From Salibaculum sp035270045 (GTDB lineage Bacteria > Pseudomonadota > Alphaproteobacteria > Rhodobacterales > Rhodobacteraceae): a DNA stretch of 64,000 nucleotides. The translations under genes were made by a program, and so were the position numbers. Positions 17,808 to 27,124 of this stretch are shown here, piece by piece. Each line of letters begins with the position of its first letter. The first letter of the stretch is position 1. The notes under the pieces are model-generated. The model saw only the letters and a program-made list of their open reading frames with translations, did no database searches and was not told where the DNA came from. Where the stretch lies: contig NZ_DATFIP010000086.1 in NCBI RefSeq assembly GCF_035270045.1, positions 15,340 through 79,339 of the forward strand, written 5' to 3'.

Positions 17808-18206
17808 TCACTCGTCCATGGTTTCCACGCAATGCCGACGAAACGCCTTTTTCAGCATGTCCAGTTCAGCCCGCAGCAGGCCAATTTCGGCGCGGATATC
17901 CTCGGCCAGGGCATCACCGGCGACGATGGCGAAGGAGGCCAACACCTCGTCCTCGCGCCGGTCACGGATCAGAAAAGTCTGTACCCCGTCCGCAAGCCGA
18001 TCCGCCGGAATTGGTACGCGGACATACCAGCATTCCTCGACCCGGTCCTCCTCGACTTCGACACCCTCGATGGTCTGATCCAGATGCGTGACGACAAGAT
18101 CCGGCTGCCAATTGTCGCGCCTGTCCCGGCTGAGCACACCGTGCCAGACCCCCTCGATCAAGCGCAGCTTGGTCAGCGTCATGTCCTGTCCCATGGCATC
18201 CCCCAT
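17808..18206 (-). CDS. Uncharacterised conserved protein (132 aa)
   Basis: Start taken at the ATG that overlaps the upstream stop as TGATG (MGDAMGQDMTLTKL); an alternative ATG 8 residues later (MTLTKLRL) is also possible. The product has a beta-rich first half (IEGVWHGVL, HLDQTIEGVEVEE, CWYVRVPIPADRL, FLIRD) and a C-terminal amphipathic helix (AEDIRAEIGLLRAELDMLKKAFRRH) likely to form a coiled coil. No signal peptide or membrane segment. I do not recognise a named family. The tight coupling to the DUF6478-like gene suggests that the two act together. Confidence 0.7.
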   Translation of the reverse strand: MGDAMGQDMTLTKLRLIEGVWHGVLSRDRRDNWQPDLVVTHLDQTIEGVEVEEDRVEECWYVRVPIPADRLADGVQTFLIRDRREDEVLASFAIVAGDALAEDIRAEIGLLRAELDMLKKAFRRHCVETMDE

Positions 18207-18979
18207 CAAAGCGCGGCCCGGGGCACGCGGCAAAAGGTGACATCCCGGATTGTCACCTGGTTCATCTGCGGCCCCTCGAAGATCAGGTCTACCCAGGCGG
18301 CTTCGACCCTCTTCTCGTTGAGGTTGGTATAGGCAAGGTCGAACTCGACCATGACCTTGTCCTCGTGCAGGGGCAATTCCCGCACGATCTGTTCTGTATT
18401 CGGCCCGTGCCGGACGTTGAGACGCGCAAAAATCTCGAGCGGTTTTTCCATCTCGACGATGACGTCCAGGCGCAGCAGGTGCCTCTTGCGCAAACCATCA
18501 CAGGCCGTCTGCGGCAGGTCGACGACAAGGCTGAGGAAAGAGCCATCGAACTGAAACACGTCAAGGCGCAGGCCGAAGGGTGCAAGGTCCGCCTCGCGCG
18601 TGTTTCGGAGCTGGCGCAGCGTCAGTTCCGAGACGCGGCAATCGTGGAACAGCGTGACCTCGTCACCCAGCGTGGTTCGGGTTTCGACCGCGACGAGGCC
18701 CTTGACGGGCAGTGCCCCGCGCCAGGCCTGGGGCCGCCAGGACCAGTCGGTTCCCTGCGGGCGGGGAAAAGCCGTCGATCCGATCCTCGGCAGGGCAAGG
18801 CGGCTGTCGGCCTGGTAGGTCAGTTCGTCCAGCGTGTGCCTCAGGTTGCGGGCGGCGTCACGCTGGCGGCGCAGTTCCGACAGCTCGGTTCGCGGGGCCT
18901 GCGCAGCCGCGCGCGACCAGTACTGTCGCATCCGGCGGTTTACGAACCGTGCCAGCAGCCCTTTGCGCAGCTTTGCCAT
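18206..18979 (-). CDS. Uncharacterised DUF6478-like protein (257 aa)
   Basis: Cytoplasmic-looking protein with a basic helical N-terminus (RKGLLARFVNRRMRQYWSR), a heptad-like stretch (ELRRQRDAARNLRHTLDELT, 34-53), then a conserved block with WSWRPQAWRG, GDEVTLFHDC, ELTLRQLRNTREADLAPFGL and DGSFLSLVVDLP. I believe this is the family listed as DUF6478 in Rhodobacteraceae, from memory only. The C-terminal half is beta-rich. Function is unknown. It heads a two-gene minus-strand operon, and its upstream spacer is AT-rich with a TTTCATGAAA palindrome. Confidence 0.75.
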   Translation of the reverse strand: MAKLRKGLLARFVNRRMRQYWSRAAAQAPRTELSELRRQRDAARNLRHTLDELTYQADSRLALPRIGSTAFPRPQGTDWSWRPQAWRGALPVKGLVAVETRTTLGDEVTLFHDCRVSELTLRQLRNTREADLAPFGLRLDVFQFDGSFLSLVVDLPQTACDGLRKRHLLRLDVIVEMEKPLEIFARLNVRHGPNTEQIVRELPLHEDKVMVEFDLAYTNLNEKRVEAAWVDLIFEGPQMNQVTIRDVTFCRVPRAAL

Positions 18980-19025
18980 GTGACGCCTTCGCGTTGTTTA
19001 ACTTTCGGCAACATACCTGCCAAAT

Positions 19026-19044
19026 TGTTTCATGAAAGGAAACA
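19026..19044 (-). promoter_or_regulatory. Palindrome upstream of the DUF6478-like gene, possible operator
   Basis: A TGTTTC/GAAACA inverted repeat with the perfect 10-bp palindrome TTTCATGAAA at 19028-19037 lies in an AT-rich island 46 bp upstream of the minus-strand start. Its position fits an operator or part of a -35 region for the two-gene operon. No consensus promoter could be fixed around it, so the call is tentative. Confidence 0.3.
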
Positions 19045-19086
19045 TTTGCCGACGATGCCGGGAAATCTTCACCCTTGGGCCGACGG

Positions 19087-19719
19087 TCAGGCGCCCCCGA
19101 TCGCCGGGCGGTTCACTTCGGCGAGGGCCTGCAGCGTGAGTTCCAAAAGGCTGCGGCCCGCCTCGCTGTCCAGCGGATCACGCTCGTAGCTCAGGACCGA
19201 GACCGTGACCAACCGGTCACCGATATCGGTAAAGCCGCGCCATACCGTGGGCGTCGTCCCCGGAATCGGCGCGCCCGCGCGATCCTCGAACCGGACCAGG
19301 ACGACGCCGTCACCAACACGGACCTTGCCGATCTCGACCCCGTCTTCGCCACTGGCCAGAAGGGCCTGCCCGGCATCGTCACGCAGCACCTCGGCCAGGT
19401 CATTGGACCCTGCGCCGACAAGCGCGCTGCCCGGCGCCCCGAACTGCACCGTTAGCAACCCCGCGCGATCCGGCATCATCGCGGCACGGTCTGACAACAA
19501 AGCGCAGCCCGCCATAATCGCGAACCCCTTGGAAGCCACACTGGCGGACTGGTCCACGCAGTAGCCCCGGGGGCCGCGTACACGCACCGCGCCATCCAGC
19601 ACTGAGAGGGTGCGGATGCCGTCACCGGTCATGTCGCGCCCCAACCCGGGAAAGGCGGCCCCGTCTGTGCAGGCCGACAGCCAGGCCAGCCCCAACAGCG
19701 CCAGAATGGTCTTGCGCAT
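19087..19719 (-). CDS. Putative lipoprotein of unknown function (210 aa)
   Basis: The start is fixed by AGGAGGAT upstream of MRKTILALLGLAW. A signal peptide with lipobox L-S-A-C puts the lipidated cysteine at C17. The mature part is beta-rich, with GPRGYCVDQSASVASKGFAIMAGCALL and a C-terminal half with SVLSYERDPLDSEAGRSLLELTLQALAEVN. It resembles uncharacterised dihydroxy-acid-type Rhodobacteraceae lipoproteins only in general shape; I recognise no domain. It would be anchored in the inner or outer membrane leaflet facing the periplasm. It is divergent from accD across a 234-bp spacer. Confidence 0.72.
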   Translation of the reverse strand: MRKTILALLGLAWLSACTDGAAFPGLGRDMTGDGIRTLSVLDGAVRVRGPRGYCVDQSASVASKGFAIMAGCALLSDRAAMMPDRAGLLTVQFGAPGSALVGAGSNDLAEVLRDDAGQALLASGEDGVEIGKVRVGDGVVLVRFEDRAGAPIPGTTPTVWRGFTDIGDRLVTVSVLSYERDPLDSEAGRSLLELTLQALAEVNRPAIGGA

Positions 19720-19900
19720 GATCCTCCTCCGCGCCATTCGCCCGTGTCGGTCTAATGGCGGGCCCCCGGGGGAACAAGCCCGATTGCCCCGGTTCACACC
19801 GCCAGGTCGTGGGCCATGCGGCACGACACCGTGCACGGCCATGGCCGTGGTCACCGCCCCGGCACAGGATCGAGACGCGCTGGCGGCCATCCGTCGCTGA

Positions 19901-19929
19901 TTGCATTCCATCCGCGCCCGCCTTATCCC
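19901..19929 (+). promoter_or_regulatory. Candidate promoter of the accD operon
   Basis: TTGCAT (19901-19906) and TATCCC (19924-19929) are separated by 17 bp, 24 bp before the accD ATG. The -35 is good and the -10 weak. It is the best sigma70-like match in the spacer between the lipoprotein and accD. Confidence 0.3.
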
Positions 19930-19953
19930 TGTCGCGCAACGTCAGAGGCGCCC

Positions 19954-20910
19954 ATGAACTGGATTTCCAACTACGTCCGCCCGCGCATCAACTCGATCTT
20001 CTCGCGCCGCGAGGTGCCCGAGAACCTGTGGTCGAAATGCGATGAATGCGGCACGATGCTCTTCCATCGGGAACTGAGAGAGGCGCTGAACGTCTGCCCT
20101 TCCTGCGGGCATCACATGGGGATCACGCCACGGGATCGCTTCAGGGCGCTCTTCGACGGCGGCGTCTTCACCGAGGTCGACGTGCCCCAGCCGGTCGAGG
20201 ACCCGCTGAGATTCCGTGACCAGAAGAAATACCCCGATCGCCTGCGCGCGGCGCAGAAAAAGACCGGCGAACGAGAGGCCATGCTGGTCGTCGAGGGCGA
20301 GATCGGCCGCACCCCCATCGTCGCGGCCGGGCAGGACTTTTCCTTCATGGGCGGGTCGATGTCGATGTATGTCGGCAATGCCATCATCGCTGCCGCCGAG
20401 CGCGCGATTGATACGAAGCGTCCGCTGATCCTGTTCTCGGCCGCGGGTGGCGCCCGGATGCAAGAGGGCATCCTCGGCCTGATGCAGATGCCGCGCACCA
20501 CCATCGCGGTGCAGATGCTCAAGGAAGCGGGCTTGCCCTATATCGTGGTCCTGACCCATCCGACAACGGGCGGCGTCACCGCGTCCTACGCCATGCTGGG
20601 CGATGTGCAGATCGCCGAGCCCAATGCCCTGATCGGGTTCGCCGGGGCACGGGTGATCGAGCAGACAATCCGGGAAAAGCTGCCCGAGGGGTTCCAACGC
20701 GCCGAGTACCTGCTGGATCACGGCATGCTGGACCGTGTGACGCCGCGCGCGCAACTGCGCGACGAACTGATCACGATCACGCGCATTCTGATGGGCGAAG
20801 GTCCCGCCATCGCCGGTGACCTGCCCGCCCCGCCCGACGCTGCGGTCGCCGACGCGGCCCCCGACGAGGCGGCAGAGGGCGCCGCCCCGGAAAAGGACCC
20901 TGAGGCGTGA
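19954..20910 (+). CDS. accD: Acetyl-CoA carboxylase, carboxyltransferase subunit beta
   Basis: 318 residues starting MNWISNYVRP, the family start. The zinc ribbon uses C29, C32, C48 and C51; the crotonase-fold carboxyltransferase core follows (SFMGGSMSMYVGNAI, SAAGGARMQEG, HPTTGGVTASYAMLGD, FAGARVIEQTI). With AccA it transfers carboxyl from biotin to acetyl-CoA, making malonyl-CoA, the committed step of fatty acid synthesis. A low-complexity Ala/Pro/Asp tail of about 35 residues follows the domain. The stop overlaps folC (GTGA), a common alphaproteobacterial pairing. Confidence 0.97.
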   Translation: MNWISNYVRPRINSIFSRREVPENLWSKCDECGTMLFHRELREALNVCPSCGHHMGITPRDRFRALFDGGVFTEVDVPQPVEDPLRFRDQKKYPDRLRAAQKKTGEREAMLVVEGEIGRTPIVAAGQDFSFMGGSMSMYVGNAIIAAAERAIDTKRPLILFSAAGGARMQEGILGLMQMPRTTIAVQMLKEAGLPYIVVLTHPTTGGVTASYAMLGDVQIAEPNALIGFAGARVIEQTIREKLPEGFQRAEYLLDHGMLDRVTPRAQLRDELITITRILMGEGPAIAGDLPAPPDAAVADAAPDEAAEGAAPEKDPEA

Positions 20911-22178
20911 GCGCCGGGTCCGACGTCATCCTGCAACGGATGATGGCCCTGCACCCCAAGATCATCGACCTGACACTGGACCGGGTCTGGCGTCTCCTGG
21001 ACACCCTGGACAACCCGCAGGAGCGCCTGCCGCCGGTGATACACATCGCAGGCACCAACGGAAAAGGATCTACACTTGCCATGATCCGGGCCGGACTGGA
21101 GGGGGAAGGGCACCGCGTGCACACCTATACCTCGCCGCACCTGGCGCGGTTTCACGAACGCATAGGGCTGGCAGGAGAGTTGATTTCGGAGGACCACCTG
21201 GCCGAAACCCTCGAGCGCTGCGAACGGGCCAATGGCGATGAGCCGATCACCTATTTCGAGATCACGACATGCGCTGCCCTGCTGGCCTTTGCCGAGACCC
21301 CGGCGGATTACACGCTGCTCGAGGTGGGCCTTGGCGGGAGACTGGACGCGACAAACGTGGTCGACCGCCCAGCGCTGACCATCATCACCCCGGTGGACAT
21401 GGATCACCAGCAATTCCTGGGCGACACCTTGCCACAGATTGCCTCCGAAAAGGCCGGGATCATCAAGCGCGGCGTGCCCTGCATCGTCGGGCGTCAGCAT
21501 GACGCCGCGCTGCAGGTGATCGAAGACCGCGCCGCGGGCCTCGCGGCCCCGGTGAAGGCCCTGGGCCAGCACTGGCAGGTGGCGGAAGACCGGGGGCGCC
21601 TGACCTACCAGGACGAGACCGGCCTGCTGGATCTGCCCCTGCCAAGCCTGCCCGGCCCTCACCAGGTGGAGAACGCCGGTGCGGCACTGGCCGGCCTTCG
21701 TCAACTGGGGTTCGGTGAGGCGGCCTGCGAGGCCGCAATGACCGACTCCGTCTGGCCCGCCCGGATGCAGAAGCTGACGCGGGGCGCGCTTGTCGAGCGC
21801 TTCCGCGGCGCCGAGATCTGGCTCGACGGCGGGCACAACCCGGCTGCGGGTGCGGCGCTCGCGGCAACGCTGGACGGCCTGCCCGAACGCCCGACGCATC
21901 TGGTCTGCGGGATGCTGAACACCAAGGACATCACCGGCTACATGGCACCACTCGCCCGCCATGCCGAATGCCTGACGGCGATTTCCATCCCCGGCGAGGC
22001 CGCCACCTTGCCCGCCGAGACCACGGCCCGGGCCGCCACGCAGGCAGGCATGTCGGCAACGACTGCTCCGGACCTCGACGGCGCCCTGCAAGCCATCACC
22101 GCCGACCAACCCGAGGCGCGTATCCTGATCTGCGGATCGCTATACCTGGCCGGGCATGTCCTGAGGGAAAACGGATGA
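20907..22178 (+). CDS. folC: Bifunctional folylpolyglutamate/dihydrofolate synthase
   Basis: 423 residues from a GTG overlapping the accD stop. The ATP P-loop is HIAGTNGKGST (near residues 46-56). The Mur-ligase-like middle domain has YFEITTCAALLAF, EVGLGGRLDATNV and TPVDMDHQQFLGDT; the C-terminal domain has WLDGGHNPAAG. It joins glutamate to dihydropteroate and then extends the polyglutamate chain in the cytoplasm. It is coupled downstream to a small secreted protein by ATGA. Confidence 0.96.
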   Translation: MSAGSDVILQRMMALHPKIIDLTLDRVWRLLDTLDNPQERLPPVIHIAGTNGKGSTLAMIRAGLEGEGHRVHTYTSPHLARFHERIGLAGELISEDHLAETLERCERANGDEPITYFEITTCAALLAFAETPADYTLLEVGLGGRLDATNVVDRPALTIITPVDMDHQQFLGDTLPQIASEKAGIIKRGVPCIVGRQHDAALQVIEDRAAGLAAPVKALGQHWQVAEDRGRLTYQDETGLLDLPLPSLPGPHQVENAGAALAGLRQLGFGEAACEAAMTDSVWPARMQKLTRGALVERFRGAEIWLDGGHNPAAGAALAATLDGLPERPTHLVCGMLNTKDITGYMAPLARHAECLTAISIPGEAATLPAETTARAATQAGMSATTAPDLDGALQAITADQPEARILICGSLYLAGHVLRENG

Positions 22179-22735
22179 TCCGGCTTTGTGCCATTCTTCT
22201 TCTGCTCGCCACGCCCGCCAAGGCGGCAGACTTCGTGTTCTGCTGGCAGGGCGACAACGGCTACCGGATGGAGGGGCGCATGACCGTCCCCGATGTCCGC
22301 CTGTCACAAGCGCTGGTCAGACATGACGACGTCACAGGCTTTTTCATACAGGGCTTTCACCATGACATTCCCATCGGCAGCTGGGACCTTTCGCAACTGA
22401 CCGCCGACACCAGCTGGAACCTGTCCTTCGATCCGGTGCGCATGGTCTTTCCAACAGGAGGCATGCACGATGGCCCCGAGGGACAGGCCTGGAACGCCGG
22501 GGGGCGCGCCAACGACTGCGGGGACCCGGGGTTCGGATTCAATTCAGGCACCAACGCGCAGGACCTCTGCGTCAATGACACCTGGATCACCGACAGCATG
22601 ATCAACCGGTACACCCGGTTTCCCGTCTACGGGTCGGGCGCGGCCGCGCTCGATTGCGGCGGGGCCCCGTTGCTGGGCGCGCTCAGGGACAACGAGGCGC
22701 GGCTGGCGACGTGGGAAAGAAAAACGAATTCCTGA
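22175..22735 (+). CDS. Secreted protein of unknown function (186 aa)
   Basis: Starts at the ATG overlapping folC TGA. Residues 1-18 (MIRLCAILLLLATPAKAA) form a clean Sec signal peptide. The mature protein begins DFVFCWQGDNGYRMEGRM and has a conserved-looking core (QALVRHDDVTGFFIQGFHHDIPIGSWDLSQL, shown here only to indicate its position near residues 48-78). Four cysteines remain in the mature part (FCWQ, NDCGD, DLCVN, LDCGG), consistent with periplasmic disulfides. I do not recognise the family. The stop codon sits inside the loop of a terminator hairpin. Confidence 0.75.
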   Translation: MIRLCAILLLLATPAKAADFVFCWQGDNGYRMEGRMTVPDVRLSQALVRHDDVTGFFIQGFHHDIPIGSWDLSQLTADTSWNLSFDPVRMVFPTGGMHDGPEGQAWNAGGRANDCGDPGFGFNSGTNAQDLCVNDTWITDSMINRYTRFPVYGSGAAALDCGGAPLLGALRDNEARLATWERKTNS

Positions 22736-22749
22736 TTCGGTTTTTCTTT
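22716..22749 (+). terminator. Intrinsic terminator overlapping the 3' end of the secreted-protein gene
   Basis: Arms 22716-22729 (AAAGAAAAACGAAT) and 22735-22749 (ATTCGGTTTTTCTTT) pair over 14 bp with one bulged G at 22739; the loop is TCCTG. The TGA stop codon (22733-22735) lies across the loop and the start of the second arm. The downstream arm itself supplies the U-rich segment. It would end the accD-folC transcript. Confidence 0.7.
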
Positions 22750-22844
22750 GACCTGCGGATTCCCCAGTCGCTATATCTAGTATTGGATACGATATGTTTG
22801 CGGCCAAGCAGCCAATTCAACCTTATACGGCGCGTATCCGGTTG

Positions 22845-22882
22845 CGGACAAGCAGTTAAGGTCGGCCCTTGCATCTTGTCCG
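22845..22882. repeat. Nested inverted repeat in the folC-operon/zapE spacer
   Basis: CGGACAAG (22845-22852) and CTTGTCCG (22875-22882) form a perfect 8-bp stem; within it AAGG/CCTT (22858-22861 and 22867-22870) can form a second stem. It lies between two convergent transcription units, 73 bp from the zapE stop. There is no T-run, so it is not a classical terminator; it could be an operator or a transcript-end structure. Confidence 0.4.
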
Positions 22883-22954
22883 ATCCGTACGCGGCGGACA
22901 CCCGCACAGTCTTGGCAGGGCGGGGGGACGGGCCAGAAGGCTCGTCCTCTTGTG

Positions 22955-24061
22955 TCAGGAATGCGCCGCGCCCGATACGCCGGTCGGGCCGGTGCCGGCC
23001 CAATCCATGCCCTGCATCTCGCGCAGGCGACTGGCGGTGCGCTCGAACTCGAAAACGCCTTCGCCTTCGACATAGAGCATGTCCGGCGCAGCGGCAGCAG
23101 AACAGATCAGGTGGACCTTCGCCTCGTAGAGGGCATCGACCAGGGTGACGAACCGCTTGGCCTCGTTGTAGTTGGACCGGCCCAGCAGGGGGATATCCTC
23201 CAGGATCAGCACGCGCGCCACTTCTGCAAGGGCGAGATAGTCCGCCGCCCCCAGGGCCCGCCCGCAGAGGTCGTGGAACTTGGCCCGCGCCACGCCGTTG
23301 TAGAAGCCGGGGATGTGCAGGTCATGCCCTTTGACCCGCAGCACCATGGGTTCGGCCTTGCAACCGGTGAATTCCGTCCAGATCGACCGGATCTGCTCGC
23401 GCGCCGCCGTGTCGGCGGGCGTGAAGTAAGACGGCGACCCTGCCAGAACGGTTTGCCGGTAGTCTGTATCGCTGACCAGTTCCCAGACTGTGAGCCTGTC
23501 TTTCATCAAGTCGATGAAGGGCAGGAAAAGCTGCCGGTTCAGCCCGTCGCGATACAGGTCGTCAGGGGGACGGTTCGCAGTGGTCACCACCGTCACGCCG
23601 GACGCGAAAAGCGCCTCGAACAGCCGGCCCACGATCATGGCATCGGTGATGTCGTTGATCTGCATCTCGTCGAAGGCAAGGAACCGGACGTCGGCGGCCA
23701 AAGCCTCGGCGACGGGCTGGATGGCATCGTCGACGCCCGTTTCGCGGGCCTTGGCGATCTCCGCGTGGACCCACTGCATGAAGGCATGGAAATGTGCCCG
23801 CCACTTGGGCGCCTCGACCAGGTCAACCAGCAGGTCCATCAGCATGGACTTGCCGCGCCCGACGCCGCCCCACATGTACAGCCCCTTTGGCGGCTCGACC
23901 GGCTGCGCCTTGCGGAACAGCCCCTTTTTCGGACGCGCGGGCGGGTTTTTCAGGGCCAGGCGCACCCGTTCCAATTCGTCCAGGACGGCTTCCTGCGCTG
24001 CATCGTGATGCAACTCGCCCGCCTCGACCCGGTCGAAATAAGCATCCTGAACCCGTCCCAT
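22955..24061 (-). CDS. zapE: ZapE/AFG1-family cell-division ATPase
   Basis: 368 residues from MGRVQDAYFDRVEAGEL, where other ZapE proteins begin; an in-frame extension upstream starts only with TTG and lacks family-like sequence. Walker A is GGVGRGKSMLMD (near residue 66), Walker B FLAFDEMQ (near 129), then sensor VVTTANRPPDDLYRDGLNR, all diagnostic. ZapE associates with FtsZ at the constricting ring and destabilises polymers, mainly under stress, in E. coli; the mitochondrial homologue is Afg1/LACE1. The Shine-Dalgarno for this start is weak, so the start is less certain than the identity. Confidence 0.92.
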   Translation of the reverse strand: MGRVQDAYFDRVEAGELHHDAAQEAVLDELERVRLALKNPPARPKKGLFRKAQPVEPPKGLYMWGGVGRGKSMLMDLLVDLVEAPKWRAHFHAFMQWVHAEIAKARETGVDDAIQPVAEALAADVRFLAFDEMQINDITDAMIVGRLFEALFASGVTVVTTANRPPDDLYRDGLNRQLFLPFIDLMKDRLTVWELVSDTDYRQTVLAGSPSYFTPADTAAREQIRSIWTEFTGCKAEPMVLRVKGHDLHIPGFYNGVARAKFHDLCGRALGAADYLALAEVARVLILEDIPLLGRSNYNEAKRFVTLVDALYEAKVHLICSAAAAPDMLYVEGEGVFEFERTASRLREMQGMDWAGTGPTGVSGAAHS

Positions 24062-24340
24062 GGCCGTGTGATAGCGTGGCAGGTGGCGGTTGAAAAGCGC
24101 AAGCGGCCCCTCGGGTTGGACGAAGCACCCGGGACCCCGCCACGGCGCGACCTTCATGGATCGCCCGGGGATGATCGGGGACAGTCTGACCTTGACCAAA
24201 TACGCCTATGGCTGTGTCGCACACCGGGGCATGTCGGGAACATCTTGCGCCGGTCAGTATCGTCTTTCGCTGCCGCGCGGAGGGTGGGCCGCGCCCCGGC
24301 AATCAGGGCATTCCGGAAACGCCGAGGGCCAATCGCGCGG

Positions 24341-24976
24341 TCAGGTCACCACGCGCAGGGTCAGATTGATCCGGCCCCCGTCCTTGAGAAGCGCCGAACT
24401 GCCGTCCCTGACCCGGTCGATCCCGTGGTAAAGCAGGCGAGCGTCGCCGCCCATGCGCAGTACGTCCCCCGAGCGCAGCCAAACACTCTCGGTCTTGCCG
24501 CCGCGAGTCGTGTTGCCGATCCGAAACAGCGCCTCGTCGCCCAGCGAGATCGACAGCACCGGCTGACCGAAGTCGGCTTCATCACGGTCCTGATGCATCC
24601 CCATGCGGGACCCCGGCGGGTAGTAGTTCACAAGGCAACATTCAGGCGCACGGTCGCTGCCAGAGAGCGCCGTCCAGACGTCCAGAACCGAGGGCGGGAT
24701 CGGCGGCCAGTCCATGCCCTGGGGATGGCGCGGCTCATAGCGGTAGCCGGCCTTGTCGGTGACCCAGCCAAAGCGGCCTGCGGCGGTCATGCGCACACTC
24801 ATCGTCTTGCCCGAGGGCGTCACGGGCACGAAAAGAGGCGCTCGGGCGGCCACCGCGCGAATGTCGGCCAGCATCTCTTGCTGGTCCTCCGGCGACAGCC
24901 AGGGCTGCCAGAAATCGACCCCGCGCCGACAGAGCGTCGACGCAACGCTCTGTCCAGATTCCCCGAAATTGCTCAT
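24341..24976 (-). CDS. alkB: AlkB-type alpha-ketoglutarate-dependent DNA repair dioxygenase
   Basis: 211 residues, like E. coli AlkB (216). The Fe(II) triad is H128/D130 (GMHQDRDE) with H184 (LYHGIDRV); the 2-oxoglutarate-binding arginine is in the C-terminal GGRINLTLR. LVNYYPPGSRMG and LSISLGDEALFRIG complete the pattern. It oxidatively demethylates 1-methyladenine and 3-methylcytosine in DNA and RNA. The gene runs away from dnaK, with the 154-bp spacer between their starts carrying the dnaK promoter. Confidence 0.94.
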   Translation of the reverse strand: MSNFGESGQSVASTLCRRGVDFWQPWLSPEDQQEMLADIRAVAARAPLFVPVTPSGKTMSVRMTAAGRFGWVTDKAGYRYEPRHPQGMDWPPIPPSVLDVWTALSGSDRAPECCLVNYYPPGSRMGMHQDRDEADFGQPVLSISLGDEALFRIGNTTRGGKTESVWLRSGDVLRMGGDARLLYHGIDRVRDGSSALLKDGGRINLTLRVVT

Positions 24977-24994
24977 CGCATTGCCTTTCCCCGG

Positions 24995-25026
24995 CTTGCA
25001 GGCCCCTTTGCACCTACCTATATACG
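24995..25026 (+). promoter_or_regulatory. Candidate heat-shock/sigma70 promoter of dnaK
   Basis: CTTGCA at 24995-25000 and CCTATATACG at 25017-25026; the TTGCAG to TATATA spacing is 17 bp. The pattern CTTG-N18-CCTATATNNG agrees with what I know of alphaproteobacterial RpoH promoters, and also reads as a good sigma70 promoter. It leaves a leader of about 100 nt before the dnaK ATG. Confidence 0.6.
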
Positions 25027-25130
25027 CCGTGATCCGGATTGGGGATGGCCCCGATCTACCAGAATCCATGAGGCCGGGGTGCCACAACGGGCCCAGCCGC
25101 TCAAACCGCCTGAAGGAAGGGATTTGTAAA

Positions 25131-27050
<1,920 letters not shown>

Positions 27051-27067
27051 GGGAAACCACGCGCCGA

Positions 27068-27101
27068 GGCTGGCCCGCACCCAGTGGCGGGTCGGCCTTT
27101 T
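27068..27101 (+). terminator. Hairpin with T-run between dnaK and dnaJ, probable partial terminator
   Basis: Arms 27068-27078 and 27087-27097 form an 11-bp stem with two G-U pairs, loop ACCCAGTG, followed by TTTT. It lies 17 bp after the dnaK stop. Reading through it would reach dnaJ 24 bp later, so it probably lowers dnaJ expression relative to dnaK or protects the dnaK mRNA 3' end. Confidence 0.55.
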
Positions 27102-27124
27102 GCGACCCATAGGGGGAAACGCGA

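Noticed and set aside
15779..18091. Long plus-strand open frame antisense to the fadH-type gene (770 codons)
   Set aside because: It is a shadow of high-G+C codon bias on the real gene; it has no ribosome site, no domain sense, and the minus-strand frame has every FadH motif.
24062..24199. N-terminal extension of ZapE by 46 residues
   Set aside because: It would begin with TTG, lacks family-like sequence, and ZapE homologues start near MGRVQDAYFDRVEAG.
22952..25129. Long plus-strand open frame across zapE and alkB
   Set aside because: It spans two well-supported minus-strand genes and the dnaK promoter; not a plausible gene.
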